Positions 17,343-25,875 of a stretch of DNA of 63,060 bases are shown here, in pieces (positions within the stretch are counted from its first letter, which is position 1; each line of letters opens with the position of its first letter). Source of the DNA: an uncultured Lachnospiraceae bacterium (GTDB lineage Bacteria; Bacillota; Clostridia; Lachnospirales; Lachnospiraceae); NCBI GenBank assembly GCA_934432595.1, contig CAKRYR010000013.1, forward strand, positions 1-63,060, given 5' to 3'. A program made the position numbers and the translations under genes. The notes under the pieces are model-generated. The model was not told where the DNA came from and ran no database searches. It saw only the letters and a list, made by a program, of their open reading frames with translations.

Positions 17343-19001
17343 ATGACGAATTATGAAGGTATGTCTTTAGTTGAGCTAAAGAGTATAGCAAAAGAGAGAG
17401 GGTTAAAAAGTGTCTCAACAATGAGAAAACAAGAATTGATAGATGTATTAATATCAGTAGATCGCAAGCTTGAAGAATTAAAGCAAAAGGCTTCAGCCAA
17501 AAAGGTAGAATCAAATAAAACTGAGACATCTAAAGTCGAAGATAATAAAACAACTAAAAAGGCTAAAACAGGGACTAAAAATGTTGAGAAGACTAAATCT
17601 AAAAAAGTAGAGTCTAAGAATTCAGATGTTAAGAAAGCTGATGCAAATAAGACAGCCGCAAATAAGACAGATGCAAAGAAAATGGATGTTAAAAAGAATA
17701 CTGTTAAGAAAGTAGATAATAATAAAGCAGAGTCTAAAAAGACAGAATCAAATAAATCAGAGCAAAAGAAAACAGAAGTAAGGAATCATGATAATGATAA
17801 TAAAAAAATTGATAATAATCATGCTACTAAAGCAGATGATCTAAATGATAGTAAGAAGCAGTTAGATAGTGGAGAAACTAAAGAGGGAATATTAGAAGTA
17901 TTACCGGATGGATATGGATTTATTAGATGTGATAATTATTTACCAGGTGAAAACGATGTATATGTATCACCAGCACAGATTCGCAAATTTAATTTGAAAA
18001 CAGGTGATATTGTAGTAGGTAATACTAAGATTAAGAGTCAGAATGAGAAATTTAGTGCTTTATTATATGTAAAGACAGTTAATGGATTTACACCATTAGA
18101 TGCACAAAGAAGACCTAAGTTTGAAGATTTAACACCTATTTTCCCGAATAAGAAGATAAGACTTGAGTGTGGACAAACTACTAAGGCTGGTATTGCAATG
18201 AGAATGGTAGATTTGATTTCACCTATTGGAAAAGGTCAAAGAGGTATGATTGTATCTCCACCAAAGGCAGGTAAGACTACATTATTAAAACAAGTTGCAA
18301 AGTCAATAACAAAGAATCATCCAGATATGAAGTTAATTATTCTTTTAATTGATGAAAGACCTGAGGAGGTTACAGACATTAAAGAATCTATTGAAGGAGA
18401 AAATGTTGAAGTTATTTATTCAACATTTGATGAACTTCCAGAAAACCATAAGAGAGTATCAGAGATGGTTATTGAAAGAGCCAAGAGACTTGTTGAACAT
18501 AAGCAAGATGTATGTGTATTATTAGATAGTATAACAAGGTTAGCAAGAGCATATAACTTGACTGTTCAACCAAGTGGTAGAACATTATCTGGTGGTTTAG
18601 ATCCAGCTGCATTATATATGCCAAAGAGATTCTTTGGTGCTGCTCGTAATATGAGAGAGGGAGGAAGTTTAACAATTCTTTCTACAGCTTTAGTTGAGAC
18701 TGGAAGTAGAATGGATGATGTTGTTTTTGAGGAATTTAAAGGTACTGGTAATATGGAGCTTGTTCTTGATAGGGGATTATCTGAAAAGAGAATATTCCCT
18801 GCTATTGATTTAGCAAGGTCTAGTACAAGAAGAGATGATTTATTATTAAATCAACGTGAACAGGAAGCAGCATTTTTAATGCATAGAGCTTTGAGTGGAC
18901 TTAAGTCAGATGAGGCAGTCGAAAGGATAATTGATTTGTTCATTAGGACAAGAAATAATGAAGAATTTATAGAAATTATAAAGAAAACAAAAATAGTGTA
19001 A
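17343..19001 (+). CDS. rho: Transcription termination factor Rho with Lys/Asn-rich insertion
   Basis: Rho is a hexameric RNA helicase that ends transcription. The N-terminal helical domain (SLVELKSIAKERGL) is followed at about residues 45-175 by a repetitive, very basic and Asn-rich stretch (AANKTDAKKMDVKK, KKTESNKSEQKK). The cold-shock-like RNA-binding domain (VLPDGYGFIR) and the ATPase core follow, with Walker A PPKAGKTT near 306-313 and LIDERPEEV. At 552 residues it is about 130 longer than E. coli Rho, all in the insertion. Such disordered insertions occur in several Gram-positive Rho proteins and may tune RNA binding or phase separation. Confidence 0.97.
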   Translation: MTNYEGMSLVELKSIAKERGLKSVSTMRKQELIDVLISVDRKLEELKQKASAKKVESNKTETSKVEDNKTTKKAKTGTKNVEKTKSKKVESKNSDVKKADANKTAANKTDAKKMDVKKNTVKKVDNNKAESKKTESNKSEQKKTEVRNHDNDNKKIDNNHATKADDLNDSKKQLDSGETKEGILEVLPDGYGFIRCDNYLPGENDVYVSPAQIRKFNLKTGDIVVGNTKIKSQNEKFSALLYVKTVNGFTPLDAQRRPKFEDLTPIFPNKKIRLECGQTTKAGIAMRMVDLISPIGKGQRGMIVSPPKAGKTTLLKQVAKSITKNHPDMKLIILLIDERPEEVTDIKESIEGENVEVIYSTFDELPENHKRVSEMVIERAKRLVEHKQDVCVLLDSITRLARAYNLTVQPSGRTLSGGLDPAALYMPKRFFGAARNMREGGSLTILSTALVETGSRMDDVVFEEFKGTGNMELVLDRGLSEKRIFPAIDLARSSTRRDDLLLNQREQEAAFLMHRALSGLKSDEAVERIIDLFIRTRNNEEFIEIIKKTKIV

Positions 19002-19008
19002 CTTCTTG

Positions 19009-19037
19009 TTGCATTTATAAAAAAGCTATGTTATAAT
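19009..19037 (+). promoter_or_regulatory. Promoter of rpmE
   Basis: TTGCAT at 19009-19014 and TATAAT at 19032-19037 are 17 bases apart, directly after the rho stop codon. An AGCTAT/ATAGCT inverted repeat overlaps the -10 box and could form a short hairpin. Confidence 0.6.
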
Positions 19038-19110
19038 ACAATAGCTATTGATTGAGAATAACTTGATTTATATCAGTTTTATATTAGGAATTTGTAAAGA
19101 GGTGAAAGTA

Positions 19111-19320
19111 ATGAGAGAAGGAATACATCCAAATTATTATCAAGCAACTGTAGATTGTAACTGCGGTAACAAGTTTGTAACAGGATCAACTAAGGAGAAC
19201 ATCCATGTTGAAATTTGTTCAAAGTGTCATCCTTTCTACACAGGACAACAGAAATCTATAGCTGCTCGTGGTGCTATAGATAAGTTTAACCGTAAGTATG
19301 GTTTAACATCAGCTAACTAG
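19111..19320 (+). CDS. rpmE: 50S ribosomal protein L31, zinc-binding type
   Basis: This 69-residue ribosomal protein has the family start MREGIHPNYY and the metal-binding pattern CxC...CxxC (DCNCGN and EICSKCHPFYTG), so it is the zinc form that is normally replaced under zinc limitation. The ATG at 19111 follows GAGGTG; a longer in-frame reading from 19048 lacks a binding site. Confidence 0.97.
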   Translation: MREGIHPNYYQATVDCNCGNKFVTGSTKENIHVEICSKCHPFYTGQQKSIAARGAIDKFNRKYGLTSAN

Positions 19321-19355
19321 TATACTATGAATTAAGAAAGTATAATGCTATGAAG

Positions 19356-19390
19356 ATAGGTTGAGGTTGTTTTCCTCAGCCTATTTTTGA
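19356..19390 (+). terminator. Terminator after rpmE
   Basis: ATAGGTTGAGG (19356-19366) and CCTCAGCCTAT (19374-19384) pair with one G-T wobble over a TTGTTTT loop and are followed by TTTTT. Confidence 0.85.
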
Positions 19391-19515
19391 AATAATTGAG
19401 ATAACAAGTATAATATACTTGAGTAAACGTCTGTAGAGTTAGAATATTAGGACGAAGAAGCAGAAAGCTTATTGGCTTTAGATATTGGGTATTCACTTAA
19501 GAAGGATGTGTGTAT

Positions 19516-21030
19516 ATGAAAAAAAAGCCATTAGACATAGCTGGTCAAGCAGTTGTAGAAGGTGTTATGACTAAAAATGAAGGTCAATATGCTATGGCTC
19601 TAAGAAAGGGTAATAGTGATATTGAAATAATACATGATGTATATAAAGGAATAATGGGAAGAGGTCCTTTTAGTAAAATACCAATATTAAGAGGAATTTT
19701 TGCATTAATAGATAATCTAGTTTTGGGAATAAAGCTATTCCTATTTTCTTCTGATTATCACGAGTATAATGGAGAAGAAGAGCCTAGGGCATTTCAGAAG
19801 ATAATGAAAAAGATAGTAGGCAGATATCATGAGAGTGTTGAAATGGCATTTTTTATAACTATTGCCTTGATTTTATCAGTACTAGGTTTTATTGTTTTGC
19901 CATATTATGTTTCAGGACTTATAGGTAATAATTTAGCTCCGAATTTTTCTAGGATGATGTTAGTTGAAGCTAGCATTAGGGTTTTAATGGTGTTTATATA
20001 TGTAGCTATTTTTTCTTTAAATAAAGATTTTAGGCGTATTTGTTGTTATCATGGAGCACAACATAAGGTACTTAATTGTTTACGAAAAGGTAATGAGTTA
20101 ACCATTAAAAATGTAAGACGTAGTCAGAGATATGATAAGGAATGTAATATGAATTTTATATTCTATGTTATGCTTATAAGTGTGGTTTTATTTTCATTTG
20201 TAAGAACTTATGATATTTGGTTGAGAATGGCATTAAGAATAATGATTATTCCAGCAGTTGCAGCTATTTTATATGAAATAATGTTAGTGGTTAATAGTAT
20301 GGATAATCCTGTTGCGGATTTTTTACAATTTCCACAGAAAATTATACAGAAAATCTTTGTTGTTGAACCAACAGAGGATATGATGGAGGTAGCTATAGAG
20401 TCAGTATCGGCTGTATTTGATTGGAGAAGTTATCTTGGATTAGAACCTGAGGAAATACAAGAAGAAGATTATTCAATGTATAACTATCAAGATAATGTGA
20501 CTAGTAGAGGTGATTACAATGCTGCTTCTAATGATAGTCAAATGTTATATGATGAGAATTTATCTCAGAATTATAATATGAATAATCAGAATTTTGGATA
20601 TACTGATGTAAATAGAGATTATTATAATAATGAGACATACAATTATGATGTTCCAGATTATGCGCAAAGTCAGTATGATTACAATGGACAGTATTTTGTA
20701 GATAGTGAAGGTAAGGAAAATAGTGCATATCAGGCTGTTGCTGATAACGAAGTTACGAAGTGTAATGACCAAGAGTATAATTCCAATAATTATTCAGACG
20801 TAAGTTATGAGGAGTTATATAATTCATATACACAAGGACAGGATATGAAAACTGGGTATAACAATATGTATTCTATGCCTAATAATTATGACAATAACAA
20901 TTATAATGTTAATGATTATAATCAATCATATAATTATAATCAGAATAATCAGATAGATAATAAAAATTATTATGAGGACAATGAGGATTTATCTTCATTG
21001 GATAGGTATTTTAACGATGATAACTATTAG
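19516..21030 (+). CDS. DUF1385 (YqhQ-like) membrane protein with a Tyr/Asn-rich tail
   Basis: The N-terminal 310 residues match the DUF1385 family, a conserved membrane protein of unknown function often linked to prmC and prfA as here. The family start GGQAVVEGVM appears as AGQAVVEGVMTKNEG, a cytoplasmic motif YHGAQHKVLNC is present, and several membrane helices are visible (FFITIALILSVLGFIVLPYY, and others). Residues from about 320 to the end are low-complexity Tyr/Asn/Asp repeats (YNNETYNYDVPDY). The ATG at 19516 follows AAGGA with 8-base spacing; an upstream GTG at 19510 is less likely. The end overlaps prmC by 14 bases. Confidence 0.9.
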   Translation: MKKKPLDIAGQAVVEGVMTKNEGQYAMALRKGNSDIEIIHDVYKGIMGRGPFSKIPILRGIFALIDNLVLGIKLFLFSSDYHEYNGEEEPRAFQKIMKKIVGRYHESVEMAFFITIALILSVLGFIVLPYYVSGLIGNNLAPNFSRMMLVEASIRVLMVFIYVAIFSLNKDFRRICCYHGAQHKVLNCLRKGNELTIKNVRRSQRYDKECNMNFIFYVMLISVVLFSFVRTYDIWLRMALRIMIIPAVAAILYEIMLVVNSMDNPVADFLQFPQKIIQKIFVVEPTEDMMEVAIESVSAVFDWRSYLGLEPEEIQEEDYSMYNYQDNVTSRGDYNAASNDSQMLYDENLSQNYNMNNQNFGYTDVNRDYYNNETYNYDVPDYAQSQYDYNGQYFVDSEGKENSAYQAVADNEVTKCNDQEYNSNNYSDVSYEELYNSYTQGQDMKTGYNNMYSMPNNYDNNNYNVNDYNQSYNYNQNNQIDNKNYYEDNEDLSSLDRYFNDDNY

Positions 21031-21850
21031 ACAATTGTGTAAAGAAGGACAGGAATTACTTGAGAGTAATGATATTCCTGATGCTGATATAGATGCGAGA
21101 AGGTTAATAGAGTATCTACTTGGAATAACAAGCAGAGAGTATTATTGTCAATTTGATAGAGAGGTAGATGAAGATACATATAATCAATATATTAAATTTA
21201 TTGTAAAACGTGCGACACATTATCCTTTACAGTATATTATAGGTACTCAAGAATTTATGGGATTGCAGTTTGAAGTAAATGAAGATGTATTGATCCCTCG
21301 TTGGGAGACAGAATTACTTGTTGAAGAGGTACTTAAGATTTGTGATAAAAGAGACTCAGTACTAGATATGTGTACTGGCTCAGGATGCATCATAACAAGT
21401 ATAAAGAGATTAGGTAAAGTTAGTAAGGCTATTGGGGTAGATATATCTGAAGCAGCTATAGAAGTAAGTAAAAGAAATGCTAAAAAGAATGAAGTAGATG
21501 TAGATTTTGTAGTAAGTGATTTATTTGATAATGTATTAGGCACTTATGATATAATCGTTTCTAACCCTCCATATATTAAGACTAAGGTGATTGAAGGATT
21601 AATGCCTGAGGTAAGACGTTTTGAGCCAATAATGGCGTTAGATGGTAAAGAGGATGGATTATATTTCTATAATAGAATTATAGATGCTTCATTAGATTAT
21701 TTGAAACCAAATGGTCATATATTTTTTGAAATAGGATTTGATCAAGCAAAAGATGTTGCCAAATTACTTATTAAGAATAATTTTGAAGATATATGTGTAA
21801 TCAAAGATTATGCAGGACATGATAGAATTGTTAAAGCTAGACGAGGTTAG
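21017..21850 (+). CDS. prmC: Peptide chain release factor N5-glutamine methyltransferase
   Basis: PrmC methylates the Gln of the GGQ motif in release factors, and the substrate gene prfA follows directly. The sequence shows the SAM-binding motif DMCTGSGCI and the catalytic NPPY near residues 182-186 that binds the Gln side chain. The start at 21017 overlaps the previous gene, which suggests coupled translation; a longer reading from 20972 would add residues unlike the family. The length of 277 residues is normal. Confidence 0.96.
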   Translation: MITIRQLCKEGQELLESNDIPDADIDARRLIEYLLGITSREYYCQFDREVDEDTYNQYIKFIVKRATHYPLQYIIGTQEFMGLQFEVNEDVLIPRWETELLVEEVLKICDKRDSVLDMCTGSGCIITSIKRLGKVSKAIGVDISEAAIEVSKRNAKKNEVDVDFVVSDLFDNVLGTYDIIVSNPPYIKTKVIEGLMPEVRRFEPIMALDGKEDGLYFYNRIIDASLDYLKPNGHIFFEIGFDQAKDVAKLLIKNNFEDICVIKDYAGHDRIVKARRG

Positions 21851-21913
21851 TACATTGATTAAATATATATTGTATTTGAAAGATATGAAGTTAAATATTT
21901 AGGAGGAATTATA

Positions 21914-22987
21914 ATGTTTGATAAATTGGAGGATTTAGTTGTAAGATTTAATGAAATTCTTGAAGAATTAAATGATCCAACTGTTGTAAATGATCAAGAG
22001 AAATTTAGAAAGCTTATGAAAGAGCAGAATGATTTATCTGATATTGTTGAAAAATATAAAGAATATAAGCAAACTAAAGAGAATATTGAGGATAGTCTTA
22101 CAATTTTAGAAGAGGAATCAGATGAAGAACTTAAGGAGTTAGCTAAGGAAGAATTATCAGAGTCTAAGGAAAGACTTGTTCAGATAGAAGAAGAGTTAAA
22201 GATATTACTATTACCTAAGGATCCTAATGATGATAAAAACGTTATAGTTGAAATTAGAGGTGGAGCTGGTGGTGATGAAGCTGCTTTATTTGCAGCAGAC
22301 TTATACAGAATGTATACTATGTTTGCAGAGCGTAATAGATGGAAAATAGATATGATGAATATGAGCGAGAATGGAATAGGTGGATTTAAAGAAGTTGTAT
22401 TCATGATAAATGGTACAGGTGCTTATTCAAAGTTAAAATATGAAAGTGGTGTACATCGTGTTCAAAGAATACCTACTACAGAGTCAGGTGGACGTATTCA
22501 TACATCTACAGCTACAGTTGCGATAATGCCAGAAGCAGAAGAGGTTGATGTTCAATTAGACATGAATGATTGTAAATTTGATGTATTCCGTGCATCAGGT
22601 AATGGTGGACAATGTGTCAATACAACAGATTCAGCAGTAAGACTTACACATATACCTACAGGTATAGTTATTTCTTGCCAAGATGAAAAATCACAGTTGA
22701 AGAATAGAGATAAAGCACTTAAGGTACTTCGTTCAAGATTATATGAATTAGAGATGCAAAAGGCTCAAGATGCAGAAGCTGAGGCAAGAAGAAGCCAAGT
22801 TGGAACTGGAGATCGTTCAGAAAAGATTAGAACATATAACTTCCCTCAAGGAAGAGTAACTGATCATAGAATAAAATTTACTTCACATAGATTAGAAGAA
22901 ATTCTAAACGGAGATTTATTCGAATTAATTGATAATTTAATTGCAGCTGACCAAGCAGCAAAACTTGCTAAAATGCAAGAAGACTAG
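21914..22987 (+). CDS. prfA: Peptide chain release factor 1
   Basis: RF1 recognises UAA and UAG and triggers release of the finished protein. The sequence shows the stop-codon recognition region with P-x-T (RIPTTESGGR) and the GGQ motif at residues 231-233, whose Gln is the PrmC substrate. The residue after GGQ is Cys where E. coli has His; I treat this as a tolerated variation. The length is 357 residues. GGAGG precedes the ATG. Confidence 0.97.
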   Translation: MFDKLEDLVVRFNEILEELNDPTVVNDQEKFRKLMKEQNDLSDIVEKYKEYKQTKENIEDSLTILEEESDEELKELAKEELSESKERLVQIEEELKILLLPKDPNDDKNVIVEIRGGAGGDEAALFAADLYRMYTMFAERNRWKIDMMNMSENGIGGFKEVVFMINGTGAYSKLKYESGVHRVQRIPTTESGGRIHTSTATVAIMPEAEEVDVQLDMNDCKFDVFRASGNGGQCVNTTDSAVRLTHIPTGIVISCQDEKSQLKNRDKALKVLRSRLYELEMQKAQDAEAEARRSQVGTGDRSEKIRTYNFPQGRVTDHRIKFTSHRLEEILNGDLFELIDNLIAADQAAKLAKMQED

Positions 22988-22991
22988 ATAA

Positions 22992-23132
22992 ATAATTGAG
23001 TTATTAAAAATGACTAATAGAAAATATAATCAGACTGTAATAGTTATATTACATGATGAGAATATAGCATTACAAGCAGATAGAATTATTACAATTGAAG
23101 ATGGAAAAATTATAAAAGATGTAGATAATTAG
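22992..23132 (+). pseudogene. Remnant of an ABC-transporter ATPase C-terminus
   Basis: Forty-six codons before a stop read IIELLKMTNRKYNQTVIVIL, followed by HDENIALQADRIITIEDGKI. This is the classic end of a LolD/MacB-type ATPase: the H-loop His followed by IA..ADRI..I.DGKI. The Walker A, signature and Walker B parts are missing, so a deletion has left only the tail. The last stop codon lies at the edge of a palindromic element (23132-23267). Confidence 0.7.
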
Positions 23133-23267
23133 TAACCATTTAGAGCCAAGTAGATTTGCAAAAAATCAGAATGATTGCATTCATAAGTATATTTTTGCAA
23201 ATCTATTTGGCGAGAAGCCACATCGAGATGGAACTTAGTGAAATCGAGAGGAACTCTGAATGGTTAC
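23132..23267. repeat. Nested inverted-repeat element, 136 bp
   Basis: The outer arms GTAACCATTTAGAG and CTCTGAATGGTTAC pair with one mismatch. Inside, CCAAGTAGATTTGCAAAAA and TTTTTGCAAATCTATTTGG form a second stem. A third segment between them and the right arm contains ACATCGAGATGGAACTTAG and ATCGAGAGG. It lacks the CCCTAGAA ends of the other family and contains no reading frame. It sits between prfA plus the ABC remnant and the convergent zip gene, where it could act as a two-way terminator. Confidence 0.7.
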
Positions 23268-23278
23268 ATAATATTAGG

Positions 23279-24067
23279 CTATCCTAGTGCTACGTCTAGT
23301 ATCATCATAAGGGTAAAACCTAGAGCAGCACCAATAGTTCCAATATTGGAATGTTCACCATCTTGGGATTCTGGTATTAATTCTTCAATTACTACGTAAA
23401 TCATAGCTCCTGCGGCAAATGAAAGAAATCCAGGTAACCAAGGTTTTATCATATGAGATATTAATACAGTAATTAATCCAAATATAGGTTCAACTATTCC
23501 AGATAACATTCCATAACAAAAGGCTTTACCCCTACTAACACTATTATTTTTTAACGGCATAGATATAATTGCACCTTCTGGAAAATTCTGAATTGCTATA
23601 CCAATAGATAAAGCAAGTGCTCCAGTGACGGTTATTAATGGTTTGTCAAATAAAAGTCCTGATAAGACAACACCTACCGCCATACCCTCAGGAATATTAT
23701 GAAGAGTTACAGCTAGAACCAACATAGTTGATTTCTTTAAATTGGCTTTTATACCTTCAGGTTTTTCCTCATTTGTATGTAAATGGGGTATAAAAGTGTC
23801 TAGAGCAAGTAAAAACGCAATACCTAGTAGAAAACCTACACTTGCAGGTACCCATGGAATTTGTTTTTGTTCGCTGGCCATATCTATGGCAGGTATTAGT
23901 AATGACCATACAGAGGCTGCTATCATTACTCCTGATGCAAATCCTAGTAATAACTTTTGTATTTTATTATTCATTTCGCCCTTTAGGAAAAATACCATTG
24001 CAGAACCTAATGTAGTCCCCACAAATGGTATCAACAATCCTAAAGCTATCGCAGATACATTACTCAT
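23279..24067 (-). CDS. ZIP-family metal transporter
   Basis: This is predicted to import zinc or a related divalent metal. The 262-residue protein has about eight membrane helices, the family's metal-binding motifs HNIPEG (residues 123-128) and NFPEG (161-165), and a short His-containing loop (IPHLHTNEE) before them. It resembles ZupT-type bacterial ZIPs. AGAGGTG lies just before the ATG on the minus strand. Copy 4 of the inverted-repeat family lies in its 5' leader. Confidence 0.93.
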   Translation of the reverse strand: MSNVSAIALGLLIPFVGTTLGSAMVFFLKGEMNNKIQKLLLGFASGVMIAASVWSLLIPAIDMASEQKQIPWVPASVGFLLGIAFLLALDTFIPHLHTNEEKPEGIKANLKKSTMLVLAVTLHNIPEGMAVGVVLSGLLFDKPLITVTGALALSIGIAIQNFPEGAIISMPLKNNSVSRGKAFCYGMLSGIVEPIFGLITVLISHMIKPWLPGFLSFAAGAMIYVVIEELIPESQDGEHSNIGTIGAALGFTLMMILDVALG

Positions 24068-24091
24068 AATTCACCTCTTTTCTTTTTCTGA

Positions 24092-24128
24092 TCTAGGGAC
24101 GATTTTAAATAATCTAATTATCCCTAGA
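24092..24128. repeat. Minimal inverted-repeat element copy 4, 37 bp
   Basis: TCTAGGGACGATT (24092-24104) and AATTATCCCTAGA (24116-24128) are inverted copies with two mismatches around an 11-base spacer. It keeps the ends of the larger elements but has no core. It lies 25 bases upstream of the zip start codon, within the leader or promoter. Confidence 0.7.
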
Positions 24129-24254
24129 ATAAATACCTTTAATTATTATATACAATTTTTGTAAAAAAGTGTAGCAAAACTAATATTTTGAGTGTATAAT
24201 CAATAAATAGAGGTTGAAAATTATATATTTGGTGTAGTACAAAGGAGGATTTTA

Positions 24255-25223
24255 ATGGAGAACAGAGTAGATAAGGCAGAGAGATTATTTAAAGAAGGAT
24301 ATAATTGTGCACAAGCTGTTTTTGCAGCATTTAGTGATTTGTATGGAATAGATGAGAAGACAGCATTAAGAATGTCATGTTCTTTTGGAGCTGGAATGGG
24401 AAGAATGAGGGAAGTATGTGGTGCTGTTTCTGGAATGGCTTTAGTAGCTGGACTTGAGAATGGTATTATAGATGGGAAAGATATTAAAGGCAAAAAAGAA
24501 AATTATGATTTAGTAAATCAAATGGCAGAAGAATTTAAGAAAATAAACGGGACAATAATATGTAGAGAGTTGTTAGGAATGCAACAGATTAAATCTAATA
24601 AAGTTGATACTATGCCAGCAACAAGAAACGATGAATATTATAAGACTAGACCTTGTCTAAGACATGTTAAGGAATGTGCTACAATTATAGATAAATATAT
24701 TATAAAAAATTCTCATAAGATAAATCGCAAAGTAGAATTTTTACAAGTATCCAATCCTGCTCATGTAACAAAGGTAGTAGATATGGCTGACACTATTTGG
24801 AGAGAGTATTATAAAGGAATATTATCTGATGAACAGATTGAATACATGGTTGATAAATATCAATCTGATAATGTCGTAACTAGAAAAATGATAAATGAAG
24901 GATATGAGTTTTATTTGGTAAATAATGGTTCTAATGTTATAGGATTTATTTCTTTTTTAAAGGATGGAAATAAATTATTATTGACTAACCTTTATATATT
25001 AGAAGAATATAGAGAAAAAGGCTACTGTGAGCTAGTAATAGATAAAGTAATTAAGAATTGTATAGGTACTGATATTGATAGAGTTCGCATTACGTTAAAT
25101 AAATTGAATGAAGAAGGGATTAAAATTTATACAGATATGGGATTCTCTAAAATAGAAGAAGATGTACAAGATATTGGAAATGGATTTGTAATAGATAATT
25201 GTTTAATGGAAAAGCAAATATAA
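24255..25223 (+). CDS. C_GCAxxG_C_C redox-type domain fused to a GNAT acetyltransferase
   Basis: Residues 1-155 form a C_GCAxxG_C_C family domain, with Cys-containing motifs EGYNCAQAVFAAF, SFGAGMGRMREVCGAVSG, ICRELLG and RPCLRHVKECA. That family is thought to bind a metal or cluster, but its function is unclear. Residues from about 165 to 322 look like a GNAT N-acetyltransferase (FISFLKDGNKLLLTNLYILE, EEYREKGYCELVIDK, and IYTDMGFSK near the end). The two parts are joined in one frame. GGAGG precedes the ATG, and the HD gene follows 25 bases downstream. Confidence 0.82.
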   Translation: MENRVDKAERLFKEGYNCAQAVFAAFSDLYGIDEKTALRMSCSFGAGMGRMREVCGAVSGMALVAGLENGIIDGKDIKGKKENYDLVNQMAEEFKKINGTIICRELLGMQQIKSNKVDTMPATRNDEYYKTRPCLRHVKECATIIDKYIIKNSHKINRKVEFLQVSNPAHVTKVVDMADTIWREYYKGILSDEQIEYMVDKYQSDNVVTRKMINEGYEFYLVNNGSNVIGFISFLKDGNKLLLTNLYILEEYREKGYCELVIDKVIKNCIGTDIDRVRITLNKLNEEGIKIYTDMGFSKIEEDVQDIGNGFVIDNCLMEKQI

Positions 25224-25248
25224 TATTATAGAAGTTGGAGGAAGACAT

Positions 25249-25854
25249 ATGACAGAGCGTTTAAGAAAACAACTTGATTTTTCTCTTGAAGTTGATAAGA
25301 CGAAAGATATATTTAGACAAACATATATATCCTCGGGTGAACGTAAAGAGAATGATGCAGAACATGCATGGCATATGGCTCTTATGGCATATTTATTGCG
25401 TGAATATGCCAATGAAGAAGTAGATATCTTGAAAGTAATTATAATGATTCTTATTCATGATCTTGTAGAAATTGATGCTGGAGATACATATGCTTTTGAT
25501 GCAGAAGCAAATCTTGATAAGAGAGAACGTGAGGTAAAAGCGGCAGATAGAATATTTAATATTTTGCCAGAGGATCAAGCAAAGGAAATATATGATTTGT
25601 GGGAAGAATTTGAGGCTTATGAAACACCGGAAGCTAAATTTGCGCATACATTAGATAATTTCCAACCACTAATGTTAAATAATTCTATAGGTGGTGTATC
25701 TTGGAGAGAACATGGTGTGAAATTATCTCAAATTTTAAAAAGAAATAGTAAGACAGGTGAAGGTTCTAAAGAAATATGGAGTTACATGCGTGAAGTAATA
25801 CAAGATAATATAGATGAAGGTAATATAATAGATGATAAAAAAATAGAAGATTAG
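25249..25854 (+). CDS. HD-domain hydrolase (YfbR-like nucleotidase family)
   Basis: The 201-residue protein has the metal-binding HD pattern: EHAWHMA with H39 and H42, and IHD with H70 and D71, followed by AGDTYAFD. Relatives such as YfbR remove phosphate from deoxynucleoside monophosphates, so a nucleotide substrate is likely but unproven. GGAGG precedes the ATG. The last codons, ATA GAA GAT TAG, lie inside a terminator shared with the convergent gene. Confidence 0.88.
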   Translation: MTERLRKQLDFSLEVDKTKDIFRQTYISSGERKENDAEHAWHMALMAYLLREYANEEVDILKVIIMILIHDLVEIDAGDTYAFDAEANLDKREREVKAADRIFNILPEDQAKEIYDLWEEFEAYETPEAKFAHTLDNFQPLMLNNSIGGVSWREHGVKLSQILKRNSKTGEGSKEIWSYMREVIQDNIDEGNIIDDKKIED

Positions 25855-25875
25855 TTGTTAACTAATCTTCTATTT
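25841..25875. terminator. Perfect 16-bp convergent terminator overlapping both stop codons
   Basis: AAATAGAAGATTAGTT (25841-25856) and AACTAATCTTCTATTT (25860-25875) pair perfectly around GTT. A-runs on one side and T-runs on the other serve both directions. Each arm encodes Ile-Glu-Asp-stop of its own gene, so both proteins end in IED. Confidence 0.9.

Noticed and set aside
22604..22612. Abnormal release-factor motif (GGQ followed by Cys)
   Set aside because: GGQ itself is intact and the residue after it varies in related factors, so function should not be affected.
23742..24164. Plus-strand ORF opposite the zip gene
   Set aside because: It is the reverse complement of a clear ZIP transporter with family motifs and its own ribosome site.
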